A DNA stretch of 64,000 nucleotides from Desulfosarcina ovata subsp. ovata (GTDB taxonomy: Bacteria > Desulfobacterota > Desulfobacteria > Desulfobacterales > Desulfosarcinaceae): positions 372,001 to 436,000 of the forward strand of contig NZ_AP021879.1 in the NCBI RefSeq assembly GCF_009689005.1. Direction: 5' to 3'. The notes under the pieces are model-generated. The model was not told the DNA's origin and ran no database searches. It saw only the letters and a program-made list of their open reading frames with translations. Made by a program: the position numbers and the translations under genes. Below, one piece after another: positions 1 through 9,074 of this stretch (position 1 is its first letter; the number at the start of each line of letters is the position of its first letter).

Positions 1-744
1 ATGCGCCTGACCGGTGAACTGCCGATGCACGGCTTTGGGGAGAGGGCCGCCGCCGAATTGGTCCGGCCCGTTGAGCAGATGCTGGCCCACTATCTTCGCT
101 TGCGCGAACAGTTCCCCCATAAGGCCAGAACAGTGGAAATCGATCTGGCCGTTGATCTGGACAATTGTGGCGACACCAGCCTTCAGGACTGGCTGACCGA
201 TCTTTACCAGGTCGACTCGGCCGCTGCCCCATCGCCGTCTGAAAGCTATGCCCGCTGGCATTTTTACCCTCATACGACGTTGGACAAAAAGGGCCAATTT
301 TTTCGCCTGGACAGCCTGATTCCCCCGTGGGTGCACCATCTGGCCGGATGCGCCCAGGGCCTTCACCTGACCAGCTATCTGGTGGCGCCGGATGGTCTGG
401 TCAGACTGCCACCCCTGGACCGGGAGCCAGCGCGCCAAATGATCCAAACCATCATCGCCAACTGGTGGTCCGGTCTGCAGGATCCCCTTCCCGTGGCAGC
501 CAAAACCGCACTGGCCTATCTGCTGGCCGAGCCGGATGCCGATCCGGAAAAAGCCGTCCGCACCGCCCGCAATGCTTATCAGGGCAATGCCTATAACTTT
601 TCCGGCGAGCTGGGCTACAGTCCTTACCTGAAGCGCGTCTACCCTGATTTCGAAGCGATCTGGCAAGCCGAGAATAACCGTTTTACTGTTTTGGCCGAGG
701 CGCTCTATGCGCCCATGGTCCAATCTTATGTGCAGGAGCACTAA
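1..744 (+). CDS. recC: RecBCD exonuclease V subunit RecC (C-terminal part, gene truncated by window start)
   Basis: The last 247 codons of RecC, the Chi-recognition and scaffold subunit of the RecBCD helicase-nuclease that processes double-strand breaks. The frame is open from base 1, so the ATG there is probably internal and the true start lies upstream. Identification rests on the C-terminal block ending in a GEL-x-YSPYLKRVYPDFEAIW-like stretch (about residues 202-222), typical of the inactive nuclease-like fold of RecC, and on position: the stop is 2 nt before recB, with recD next. The recC-recB-recD order implies one operon. Only the C-terminal quarter or less of a protein normally above 1000 residues is visible. 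Confidence 0.86.
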   Translation: MRLTGELPMHGFGERAAAELVRPVEQMLAHYLRLREQFPHKARTVEIDLAVDLDNCGDTSLQDWLTDLYQVDSAAAPSPSESYARWHFYPHTTLDKKGQFFRLDSLIPPWVHHLAGCAQGLHLTSYLVAPDGLVRLPPLDREPARQMIQTIIANWWSGLQDPLPVAAKTALAYLLAEPDADPEKAVRTARNAYQGNAYNFSGELGYSPYLKRVYPDFEAIWQAENNRFTVLAEALYAPMVQSYVQEH

Positions 745-746
745 GC

Positions 747-3700
747 ATGGCTTACCCACTCAATACGCTGACCTTTCCCCTGCACGGCAATCGATTGATT
801 GAAGCCAGTGCCGGTACCGGCAAGACCTATACCATTGCGGCCCTGTACCTGCGTCTGGTGCTGGGGCATGGCGGTGAGAACGGCTTTGTCCGGCCGTTGA
901 CGCCACCGGAGATTTTGGTGGTGACCTTTACCAATGCTGCCACGGAAGAGCTGCGCGACCGGATCCGTTCCCGGCTGACCGAGGCGGCCGCCTTTTTCCG
1001 CAGGCAAGGCAGCGGTGATGATTACCTGCTCTCCTTGCGCGAAGCGTTTCCGGCGTCCCAGTGGCCCGCCAAGGCAAGACAGTTGGAACAGGCGGCCCAA
1101 TGGATGGACGAATCGGCCATCTTCACCATTCACTCATGGTGCCAGCGCATGCTTCGCCAACACGCGTTTGACAGCGGCAGCCTGTTTGATCTGGAGCTCG
1201 AAACCAATGAACAGCCGTTGCTGGAAGAGGCGGCTTGCGATTACTGGCGTAAATACTTCTATCCTCTGCCGGCTGCGCTTCTGGGTGAGCTGTTGGAATC
1301 GATACACTGCGACACGCCCCAGGCCTTGCTCGATCAGGTGCACCCCCTGCTCAATGTGCCGCTGCCATCGCCCGAAGATCCTTTCGACATCCTGACCCGT
1401 CGCCAGGCCGCCATTGAAACCGCGCGCCTCTGCTGGCAGAACGATTTCGATGCCGCCGTGGCAGCATTGCGCGACGCACAGGCCAGGAAAGTCCTCAGCG
1501 GCGTTAAATACCGAGCGGCTTCCCTGGAAAATTGGATTGATCGATTGTCCGCCTGGGTGGACGGGAATGGCCCGTTGCCCGATGCGGATGTGCTGGGCAA
1601 ACTGTCGCAGACGGGGCTGCGGGAAGGGGTCAATAAGAATAAGACCGCCCCCGAACATGCCGCCTATTCAGCTTTTGACCGGCTTATCGTTCAACTGGCC
1701 GAACTGGTAATGGATGAGGCGCTGTTGATCCATGCCGCCCGGGACATTGGCTGCCGGTTCCGGCAGGCCAAGCACCGTCAGGCCCAGATGGGGTTTGATG
1801 ACCTGCTCAGCATGCTTCAAAAGGCCTTGCAGGCACCCGGCGGTCAGCAATTGGCCACCATCATCCGCTCCCAGTTTCCTGTGGTGTTGATCGACGAATT
1901 TCAGGATACGGACCCGGTACAGTACGACATTTTCAGCAACGTCTACCTGGATCAGCCCGACACCGGCCTGCTGATGATCGGTGATCCCAAGCAGGCCATC
2001 TATGCCTTTCGCGGCGCGGATATTTATACCTACCTGAGAGCGCGCAGGGATACCGGGAATCGCCATTACACCCTGGAGAAAAACTACCGCTCCACCAATG
2101 CTCTGATCGACGCTGTCAACCAGATATTCTCATTTGCGGAGCAGCACGCCCAGGGGGCCTTTTTATTCAACGATCAGATCCCGTTTCACCCGGTAAAGGC
2201 CCAGGGGGGCAAAGGACAGTTTGTCGTGGACGGCAAGACCCTCAACGGGCTGCACATCTGGCAGCTTCCCCAAAGCGAACCGGTGAAAAAGACCGGCGAA
2301 GACGGCTACATCGGGCAGATGGCCTCGTCTGCCGCCAGTGAAATTGTGCGCTTGTTGAATCTGGCGCAGCAGCAGCCCCCCCGAGCCGGCTTCGAGCCAC
2401 CCGATGGCGGTGCGTTGCAGCCCTTGCGGCCGGCGGATATCGCCATTCTGGTCCGCAATCAAAACGAAGCCCGCGCCATTCGCCGCGCGTTGGAGGCGCG
2501 GCACGTGCGCAGCGTTTATCTTTCCGACAAGGACTCCGTCTTTGCCTGCGATGAAGCCACCTCTCTGCTGTACTGGCTCAGGGCCTGTGCCGAACCGGAG
2601 CAGGAGCGCCTGTTAAGAGCCGCACTGGCGACACCGGTGTTGAACCTGCCGCTGACACGCCTGGAGCAGTTCAATCGGGATGAGCTGGCCTGGGAGGCTG
2701 AAGTGGAGCGATTTCGCCGGTATCAGCGTGTCTGGCAGCGCCAGGGAATACTGCCCATGCTGCGGATGCTCCTGGGGGATTTTGATGTGCCGGCCCGTTT
2801 GCTCTCCCTGACCGATGGTGAGCGCGCCATCACCAATTTGCTTCACCTTGCGGAAATGCTGCAGACTGCCGCAGCCGACCTGGATGGCGAGCACGCCCTG
2901 ATCCGGTGGCTGGCCGAACAGATCGAGCAACCCGGCAGCGGCGCGGAGGAGCAGATTCTGCGGCTGGAAAGCGATGACGATCTGGTCCGGGTCATAACGG
3001 TCCACAAGTCCAAGGGGCTGGAGTATCCTTTGGTTTTTTTGCCGTTTATCTGCAGCTTTCAGGACCCGACGCGTCGAATCCTGTCGGTCGCCAGGTATCA
3101 TGATGATCAGGGGCGTCTGGTGACGGCGCTCAATCCGGGACCGGACGCCATTGAGGCCATCGACAACGAGCGTCTGGCCGAAGATGTGCGCCTGCTCTAT
3201 GTGGCGGTGACCCGTGCGCGATTTGCCTGCTGGTTGGGCGTGGGGGTTGTGGGTAAAGTCACCCAGAAAGACGGGGAGCAGACCAAACTGCACCAGACCG
3301 GACTGGGCTACCTGCTGTCGGCCGGGCAGATGATCCTCACCGGGGAGTTGCCGCAACGGCTGCAGGCACTGAAAGGCGATTGCAATGCCATTACCTTGTC
3401 TCCGCTGCCCGGTGCCACGGATGCCGTTTATCGCTTCGAAGATGAAACCCCACAATTGGACCCGGCGTTGGGGTTCGGCGGCAATGTGTCCCGCGACTGG
3501 CGGATCAGCAGTTACAGCAGCATGCTGGCCGGCGCCCAGATGAAGGCCCGGGCACCATTGGAACCTGCCGCGGCACCGCCATCGCCCGTGGGCGATGGCG
3601 CGCCTTCAGCCCCTGAATCGGCGGCCGAAGAACAGTTGCAGGAAGCTGCGGCCGAAGCAGCAACGGCGCGAGGCGCCATGGGTGCCGACCCGTCGATTCA

Positions 3701-4445
3701 TGGATTTCCCCGCGGGCCTGATCCGGGGACCTTTCTCCATGGCGTGCTGGAGTGGGCCGCCGATCAGGGGTTTGCCAATCTGACGCAAGATTCCCGCCGG
3801 CGTGAAGAACAACTTGCCGTCTATTGCCAGCGCCACAATTGGGGCAAATGGGCGCCTGTGATGCAGAAGTGGCTGAAGCATTTATTGCAGACCCCGCTCT
3901 TGTTACCCGATGGGCAGGGGACGGTCGCAATGAGTGCCCTTGCCGGCGATGGCTATCAAGCGGAGCTGGAATTTATGCTGGCTGCCCATCGGGTGGACAC
4001 ACGATTTCTTGATCAAACCATCGCCTGCGATGTTTTTTCCGGGGCGATACGCCCCGAGCTGAACCGGGATCGCCTCAACGGCATGGTCAAAGGCTTTATC
4101 GATCTGGTGTTCTGCCACCAGGACCGCTACTATGTGTTGGACTACAAGTCCAACTATCTGGGGGAGAATCAGCAGGCCTACCGCGCTGAAGCCATGGCGA
4201 CCGCCATGCTGGAACACCGTTATGATCTGCAATATGTGCTCTATACTCTGGCGCTGCACCGACTGCTCAAAGCCCGGTTGCCCGATTACAGCTACCAGCA
4301 CCATATGGGCGGTGTGCTGTATCTGTTCCTGAGGGGCGTCGGTGCCGACGGACAAGGCGTCTTCAGCGACAAACCCTCACAGGCATTGATCGAGACGTTG
4401 GATGAGCACTTTGCCGGCAAGGAGACGTTGCATGCGCACGGATGA
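747..4445 (+). CDS. recB: RecBCD exonuclease V subunit RecB (3'-5' helicase and nuclease)
   Basis: A full-length RecB of 1232 aa (family usually 1100-1250). It is the SF1A motor and the only nuclease of RecBCD, acting on DNA ends in the cytoplasm. Visible: Walker A GTGKT at residues 23-27; helicase motif II VLIDEFQDTD near residue 379; a motif VI-like LLYVAVTRAR; and the C-terminal nuclease signature DLVFCHQDRYYVLDYKSNYLG near residues 1119-1139 with the D-x-K active-site arrangement. A low-complexity Ala/Pro/Glu linker lies before the nuclease domain. The ATG is 2 nt after the recC stop, so translation is probably coupled. Its 3' end overlaps recD by 14 nt. Confidence 0.96.
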   Translation: MAYPLNTLTFPLHGNRLIEASAGTGKTYTIAALYLRLVLGHGGENGFVRPLTPPEILVVTFTNAATEELRDRIRSRLTEAAAFFRRQGSGDDYLLSLREAFPASQWPAKARQLEQAAQWMDESAIFTIHSWCQRMLRQHAFDSGSLFDLELETNEQPLLEEAACDYWRKYFYPLPAALLGELLESIHCDTPQALLDQVHPLLNVPLPSPEDPFDILTRRQAAIETARLCWQNDFDAAVAALRDAQARKVLSGVKYRAASLENWIDRLSAWVDGNGPLPDADVLGKLSQTGLREGVNKNKTAPEHAAYSAFDRLIVQLAELVMDEALLIHAARDIGCRFRQAKHRQAQMGFDDLLSMLQKALQAPGGQQLATIIRSQFPVVLIDEFQDTDPVQYDIFSNVYLDQPDTGLLMIGDPKQAIYAFRGADIYTYLRARRDTGNRHYTLEKNYRSTNALIDAVNQIFSFAEQHAQGAFLFNDQIPFHPVKAQGGKGQFVVDGKTLNGLHIWQLPQSEPVKKTGEDGYIGQMASSAASEIVRLLNLAQQQPPRAGFEPPDGGALQPLRPADIAILVRNQNEARAIRRALEARHVRSVYLSDKDSVFACDEATSLLYWLRACAEPEQERLLRAALATPVLNLPLTRLEQFNRDELAWEAEVERFRRYQRVWQRQGILPMLRMLLGDFDVPARLLSLTDGERAITNLLHLAEMLQTAAADLDGEHALIRWLAEQIEQPGSGAEEQILRLESDDDLVRVITVHKSKGLEYPLVFLPFICSFQDPTRRILSVARYHDDQGRLVTALNPGPDAIEAIDNERLAEDVRLLYVAVTRARFACWLGVGVVGKVTQKDGEQTKLHQTGLGYLLSAGQMILTGELPQRLQALKGDCNAITLSPLPGATDAVYRFEDETPQLDPALGFGGNVSRDWRISSYSSMLAGAQMKARAPLEPAAAPPSPVGDGAPSAPESAAEEQLQEAAAEAATARGAMGADPSIHGFPRGPDPGTFLHGVLEWAADQGFANLTQDSRRREEQLAVYCQRHNWGKWAPVMQKWLKHLLQTPLLLPDGQGTVAMSALAGDGYQAELEFMLAAHRVDTRFLDQTIACDVFSGAIRPELNRDRLNGMVKGFIDLVFCHQDRYYVLDYKSNYLGENQQAYRAEAMATAMLEHRYDLQYVLYTLALHRLLKARLPDYSYQHHMGGVLYLFLRGVGADGQGVFSDKPSQALIETLDEHFAGKETLHAHG

Positions 4446-6396
4446 GAATTTGATGGACCTTTTTGACGTCTGGGTCGAACAGGGCTGGGCCACGCCGCTG
4501 GATCGTGCATTTGTTCGATTTCTACAGGCACAGCAGCCGGAAAGCCCGGAACCGTTATTGCTCGCCGCCGGTCTTGCCAGCTATCAGTTGGGCCGAGGGC
4601 ACATTTGTCTGGATCTGAAGGCGGTTTTGGATGACCCGGACGGCGTGTTGTCATGGCCGCCGGAAGGGGACGCGCCAACGGCCGGTCTCCGTCCGCCCAA
4701 GATCCTGCTGGCGGGACTGACGGTAAAGAAGTGGGCCGAAAGTATGCAGGCTTCAGATCTGGTATCCACCGGGGAGGGCACGACACCGCTGGTGTTCAGC
4801 AATGGGCGGCTCTATCTGCGCAGGTACTGGCAGTACGAGACCGAAGTGGCGCAGGGCATTTTAAAACGCCTTCGGATGCCGCCGGCCGCACCAACGGATC
4901 TGGCACGTCGGATCGATCAATTGTTCGGGCCCTTGCGCAACGCCGAGGAGCAGGCCAAAAGCGATGTGCACTGGCAAAGCGTGGCGGCGGCCATTGCGGC
5001 GCAAAGTGCCTTCAGTGTCATATCCGGCGGGCCCGGGACCGGCAAAACCACCACGGTGGTTCAGCTCCTGGCGCTCTTGCAGGACATCGCCCTGGCCCAG
5101 GGGAATCCGCTGCGCATCTCTTTGGCCGCACCTACCGGCAAAGCCGCGGCCCGGCTGACCGAGTCCATCGGCGCTGCGGTGGCAAAGCTGCCGGAAGCGC
5201 TGCGGGATAGCATTCCTGCCGAGGTCACCACCTTGCACCGGTTGCTGGGTAGCCGGTCCCATACGCGCCACTTTGTCCATAACGCGCAAAATCCCCTGCA
5301 TGTCGATCTTTTGGTGGTGGATGAGGCCTCCATGATCGATCTGGAAATGATGGCGGCCCTTTTAAGGGCTTTGCCCGAAACTGCGCGCCTGATCTTGATC
5401 GGCGATAAAGACCAGCTTGCATCGGTGGAGGCCGGGTCCGTGCTGGGCGATCTGTGCCGCAATGCGGAGCGGGCCGCCTATCAACAGCCCACCATTCAAT
5501 GGATAGCGGACAATACCGGCTACGACCTGAATCCATACGCCGGCAGCGGGACGCCGCTCGATCAGCATATCGCCATCCTGCGCAAAAGCTACCGCTTCGA
5601 TCAGAACAGCGGCATCGGTGCGCTGGCCCGCGCGGTCAATGCCGGCGATTCGGGCCGGGTCGCTGCGGTATGGCAGCAGGATTTCGATGACATTGACCGG
5701 TTGGCGGTAACCTCCACCGATGAACATGGGTTTGCCCGTCTGGTGCTGGACGGCGTGCCATCCGATTCCCATGGGGGATATCGCGGCTACCTGCAATACG
5801 TTCAATCCGGCCCCCAGAGCCATGCATCCGAAGATGCCTGGCTTCAGGCAATCCTGGACGCTTTCGGCCGTTTTCAACTGCTCTCCCCATTGCGCAAAGG
5901 TCCCTGGGGCGTGGAGGGGCTGAATCAAAAGGTAGCTCAAATTTTTTTCAACGCAGACCTCATCAACCGGCAGGATGGTTGGTATGCGGGCCGCCCCGTA
6001 ATGATCACCCGCAACAACTACACCCTGGGGTTGATGAATGGCGATATCGGAATCGTTCTGCCTTTTGCGGAGAGAAACGCCTCCGATCACGTGACGTTAC
6101 GAGTGGTGTTTCCCATGGCCGACGGGTCTTTCAAAAAAGTATTGCCGTCTCGATTAAGCGATGTCGAGACCGTGTATGCCATGACGGTGCACAAATCCCA
6201 GGGGTCTGAATTTGACCATGCCGCCATGGTGCTGCCGGAGTCCATGACGCCGGTATTGACCCGAGAGTTGATCTACACCGCTGTAACGCGAGCACGCCGC
6301 TATTTCACGTTGGTGGGGCCGGCATCGGATCTGCTGTCCGAAGCGGTGCAACAACGTACGTACCGCGCCTCGGGTTTATCGGATTTTTTTCAGTAA
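4432..6396 (+). CDS. recD: RecBCD exonuclease V subunit RecD (5'-3' helicase)
   Basis: The SF1B motor of RecBCD. Walker A GGPGTGKTTT lies near residue 200, Walker B LLVVDEASMID follows, and a C-terminal block AMTVHKSQGSEFDHAAMVLP plus TAVTRAR marks the RecD/TraA helicase family. I prefer the ATG at 4432 (654 aa) over the upstream in-frame ATG at 4402. An AAGGAG box (4419-4424) sits 7 nt before 4432, while the longer form begins with an unusual basic stretch inside the recB frame. The 14-nt overlap with recB suggests translational coupling. An intact recD implies the full RecBCD enzyme rather than a RecBC-only form. Confidence 0.95.
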   Translation: MRTDENLMDLFDVWVEQGWATPLDRAFVRFLQAQQPESPEPLLLAAGLASYQLGRGHICLDLKAVLDDPDGVLSWPPEGDAPTAGLRPPKILLAGLTVKKWAESMQASDLVSTGEGTTPLVFSNGRLYLRRYWQYETEVAQGILKRLRMPPAAPTDLARRIDQLFGPLRNAEEQAKSDVHWQSVAAAIAAQSAFSVISGGPGTGKTTTVVQLLALLQDIALAQGNPLRISLAAPTGKAAARLTESIGAAVAKLPEALRDSIPAEVTTLHRLLGSRSHTRHFVHNAQNPLHVDLLVVDEASMIDLEMMAALLRALPETARLILIGDKDQLASVEAGSVLGDLCRNAERAAYQQPTIQWIADNTGYDLNPYAGSGTPLDQHIAILRKSYRFDQNSGIGALARAVNAGDSGRVAAVWQQDFDDIDRLAVTSTDEHGFARLVLDGVPSDSHGGYRGYLQYVQSGPQSHASEDAWLQAILDAFGRFQLLSPLRKGPWGVEGLNQKVAQIFFNADLINRQDGWYAGRPVMITRNNYTLGLMNGDIGIVLPFAERNASDHVTLRVVFPMADGSFKKVLPSRLSDVETVYAMTVHKSQGSEFDHAAMVLPESMTPVLTRELIYTAVTRARRYFTLVGPASDLLSEAVQQRTYRASGLSDFFQ

Positions 6397-6603
6397 TTTA
6401 TTGAAAAATAAGGAAGGTAGGAACCTCAACGGTTCTGTTCGCGTTTGCAATTGTTATTACTATTGAACTTTTCATTGAATTTGGTGTCAGAGTCTACAAG
6501 AATTGTAAAAAACAAGCCAACATCGGATTAATCACAAATTCTGGAGAGTGCCATTTCAGAAATCTAATCTTTAACCTGCCCAAGATTCCCAAGGAGAAAA
6601 ACG

Positions 6604-7104
6604 ATGAAAACGCTCAACATCACAATAATCGCTATCGTACTCATTTTCTTATCCCCATGTTTGTCGATGGCCGATGGGCGGAAAAACGAATCGGGTAAAG
6701 GCTTTCCGGGGCAACCTGGCTACCAGCATGACGACCCTAACTATAGAATGGACACCCGTGACCGCGGACCGCAACGCTTCGAAGATCGCCGAGACGATCG
6801 TAATCGGGGGAAAGACCCAAAACGTAAACCTGAACGCTATAGAGCGCATCGAGATTATCACGACTATCGCGGTTACAGAGAACGCCCTTATGATAGAGGC
6901 CGCCATTATGGTCACTACAAGCATAAAGGAAACAGATTTGAATATTACGGCCATTGGCGTTCATGGGACGAGTGGGACCGGTATGCGAGAAGACATCCCG
7001 AAATATACAAACATGGACAATATTACCGTGATAATGCCCATTTAATGTTCAGATTCTGCGAACCTGTCGGCGGGGCTTGTTTCTTTTTTTCAATTGGAAG
7101 GTAA
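6604..7104 (+). CDS. Small secreted basic protein rich in Arg, His and Tyr (hypothetical)
   Basis: A 166-aa protein of unknown function. An AAGGAG box stands just before the ATG. Residues 1-23 form a classical signal peptide (MKT, hydrophobic core, cleavage probably after SMA). The mature chain is very rich in Arg, Asp, His and Tyr (residues 25-140) with short RDYHDYRGYR-like runs. It ends in a more hydrophobic tail with two Cys (FCEPVGGACFFFSIGR). Export to the periplasm or surface is inferred. The composition suggests metal or polyanion binding, but no known domain is recognised. It lies alone between recD and the ParA gene. Confidence 0.7.
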   Translation: MKTLNITIIAIVLIFLSPCLSMADGRKNESGKGFPGQPGYQHDDPNYRMDTRDRGPQRFEDRRDDRNRGKDPKRKPERYRAHRDYHDYRGYRERPYDRGRHYGHYKHKGNRFEYYGHWRSWDEWDRYARRHPEIYKHGQYYRDNAHLMFRFCEPVGGACFFFSIGR

Positions 7105-7139
7105 TGCACTAAGATTTATCTTTTATACCTAATTCTTGA

Positions 7140-7409
7140 TTCATACTAATCGCCTCCTCTTGGATATTCGCCGTTCACTTTGTCCCGAAGCTTTCCAGAA
7201 CATTTGAACCTTACCACCATTCGGCTATAAATCTTCTGTGGAAAGGTGCAGATTACATTGGCGTCAAAACCGTTGATGCCGAAGGCCAGCTGGAGCCGTT
7301 TCTCGTCAAAATTTTCTCCTACCGACCATCATTGATTCGATTCCTATACCGCATTCGTGCCCCCCTGGTGCGGCATTATCTGATTGTATCATATACGGGT
7401 TTGCGATAA
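7140..7409 (+). pseudogene. Possible gene remnant: start-less open frame of 89 codons
   Basis: The 381-nt gap between the secreted protein and the ParA gene contains an open frame from 7140 to a stop at 7407-7409 with no ATG, GTG or TTG near its beginning. Its translation has a protein-like middle and end (for example LLWKGADYIGVKTVDAEGQL and a basic, aromatic C-terminus), which looks like the 3' end of a decayed gene. No family is recognised. It could equally be a chance open frame. The rest of the gap holds nothing I can assign. Confidence 0.25.
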
Positions 7410-7485
7410 TGAAATATTATCAATTACCAGTCTGTATCTTTAGATAGCCTGACACGAAATTCAACCAAATCCATGGGGAAGGCCT

Positions 7486-8262
7486 ATGCGCAGGGTGATT
7501 TTCAACCAGAAAGGTGGTGTTGGCAAAACGACGATTGCATGTAATCTGGCGGCGCTGAGTGCCGCAGCCGGGAAGAGGACCCTGTTGGTCGATTTGGATC
7601 CTCAGGCGAACTCAACGCAATATATGCTCGGTGATAAAGCAAATTCGCTTGAGCTGACACTGGCTGATTATTACGAGGAAACCCTTAATTTTATCTGGTT
7701 TCCCAAAGAAGCCAACGCCTATGTCCATGCCACGCCGATCGATCGATTGGCCATTTTGCCTGCTCATGAAACGCTCGGCGAATTAATGGCGCGTCTGGAA
7801 TCGCGATATAAAATCGGAAAACTGAAGGATGTCCTCGACCAATTGGGCGAATACGATGCTGTCTATATCGACACTCCCCCTGCCTTCAATTTCTACACCC
7901 TTTCAGCCCTCATCGCCGCCGACCGCTGTCTGATCCCCTTTGATTGTGACGATTTTTCGCGACGCGCCCTGTATCGGCTCCTTGATCGGGTTCGTGAGGT
8001 TCAGCAAGACCACAATCGAAACTTGAATGTAGAGGGGATCGTCGTCAATCACTTTCAGGAGCGTGCAAAACTACCCAAAGCATTGGTGGCAGAGCTAACC
8101 GGGGAAGGGCTGCCTATTCTGGAAAACCGTCTATCGCATTCGGTGATCATCCGTGAATCTCACCAAAAGGCCACCCCTCTGGTCAATTATGCGCCCAATC
8201 ACAAGGTTTCCATTCAATTCAGATCGTTGTTCCATGAGTTGAATGGAGAAGAAAAAGCGTAA
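7486..8262 (+). CDS. ParA/Soj-family ATPase (orphan)
   Basis: A 258-aa P-loop ATPase of the ParA/MinD superfamily, the class that positions DNA or protein cargo through dynamic nucleoid or membrane binding. The deviant Walker A KGGVGKTT is at residues 8-15, followed by LVDLDPQANST and the Walker B-like YIDTPPAFNFYTLSAL. The first ATG is used, with a GGGGAAGG box shortly before it. No parB or parS-like site is visible beside it, so a chromosome-partition role is not supported. Cargo positioning is the likelier role. It is distinct from the zinc-ribbon ParA at 26.3 kb. Confidence 0.85.
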   Translation: MRRVIFNQKGGVGKTTIACNLAALSAAAGKRTLLVDLDPQANSTQYMLGDKANSLELTLADYYEETLNFIWFPKEANAYVHATPIDRLAILPAHETLGELMARLESRYKIGKLKDVLDQLGEYDAVYIDTPPAFNFYTLSALIAADRCLIPFDCDDFSRRALYRLLDRVREVQQDHNRNLNVEGIVVNHFQERAKLPKALVAELTGEGLPILENRLSHSVIIRESHQKATPLVNYAPNHKVSIQFRSLFHELNGEEKA

Positions 8263-8508
8263 ACCATTTTCTTGAAAGCATCGGGGTGATGTATCGCAGC
8301 CATGCGACGCTAAAAACGAATGCGTTTCTTTTATGCGACTCTGTTGGCAAAGACTCAAACCTGATGCCGTCGGAGTCAGGCGACAATTGAAAAGGGACAA
8401 CACCGGTTCTTACCAATCCAGCCTTATGGATTGGCATAACTTGTGCTGTAAGGCGGGTAGCGAAAAGCATGCTCCAGACCGTTCAATACTTTTCTAAGGG
8501 AGGCACGA

Positions 8509-8892
8509 ATGACTAAAATTGGCCTGATCCGTTGCGAGAAAAATGAAGATCGCTGCCCGTTAACCGGCTGCCTAACCAGTTTGAAAGGGGGTGTTCAGGG
8601 CTTTGCCGGCTATGATGCGGCCGAGATTGCCGGTATTTTTACCTGCCGTTGTCCGGGCGACGGGTTGGTTGAAAAGGCAAAAATATTAAAATCAAAAGGG
8701 GCGGAAGCCATTCATTTCTGCACGTGTGCCTTCGCTCACAAAGAGTCGAACGAGTGGGTCATGGGCGAAGGGTTTTGCGACCATCTGGATGGCCTTATGG
8801 CGCAAGTCGCAAGCCAGGCCGAAATTCCCTGCGTCAAGGGATCGGCCCATCTTCCCAAAGCTTACCAACCGGAGACGGTTGCTCCTGGCTAG
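8509..8892 (+). CDS. CGGC-domain protein (putative metal-binding)
   Basis: A 127-aa protein of the CGGC family, small Cys-rich cytosolic proteins common in anaerobes and thought to bind a metal. Visible Cys and His: C10, C17, C22 near the N-terminus, the FTCRCPGDG stretch, and HFCTCAFAH in the middle. A GGAGG box lies 8 nt before the ATG. The family's function is not established. A DUF89 phosphatase-like gene follows 180 nt later on the same strand. The 246-nt gap upstream holds a short stem (CCAATCC/GGATTGG, 8413-8434) without a T-run; nothing else was recognised there. Confidence 0.8.
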   Translation: MTKIGLIRCEKNEDRCPLTGCLTSLKGGVQGFAGYDAAEIAGIFTCRCPGDGLVEKAKILKSKGAEAIHFCTCAFAHKESNEWVMGEGFCDHLDGLMAQVASQAEIPCVKGSAHLPKAYQPETVAPG

Positions 8893-9074
8893 CATGACAT
8901 TTGGATTTTACCATTTGGCCTTGATTGAATCAGGGCGATGGGTTTGCGATCACGCCACCGACCAGAATACATCCAAATGCGATTGCCCTGGGAGCCGCCG
9001 CTTGCAGGACTGCAAGGTGATTCCCAACGTGGCAACGATCGGGATAAGCGTCATCTTCTGGAGGGCGATCTTAA

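Noticed and set aside
7486-8262. Orphan ParA as evidence for a plasmid or integrated element
   Set aside because: No parB, parS, replication or integrase gene is nearby, and the base composition matches the surroundings.
8263-8508. Possible riboswitch (c-di-GMP-like GGCAAA...CAAACC words) upstream of the CGGC gene
   Set aside because: The words are not in the order or pairing context of the GEMM-I consensus, and the only stem found (8413-8434) is short. Not enough for a call.
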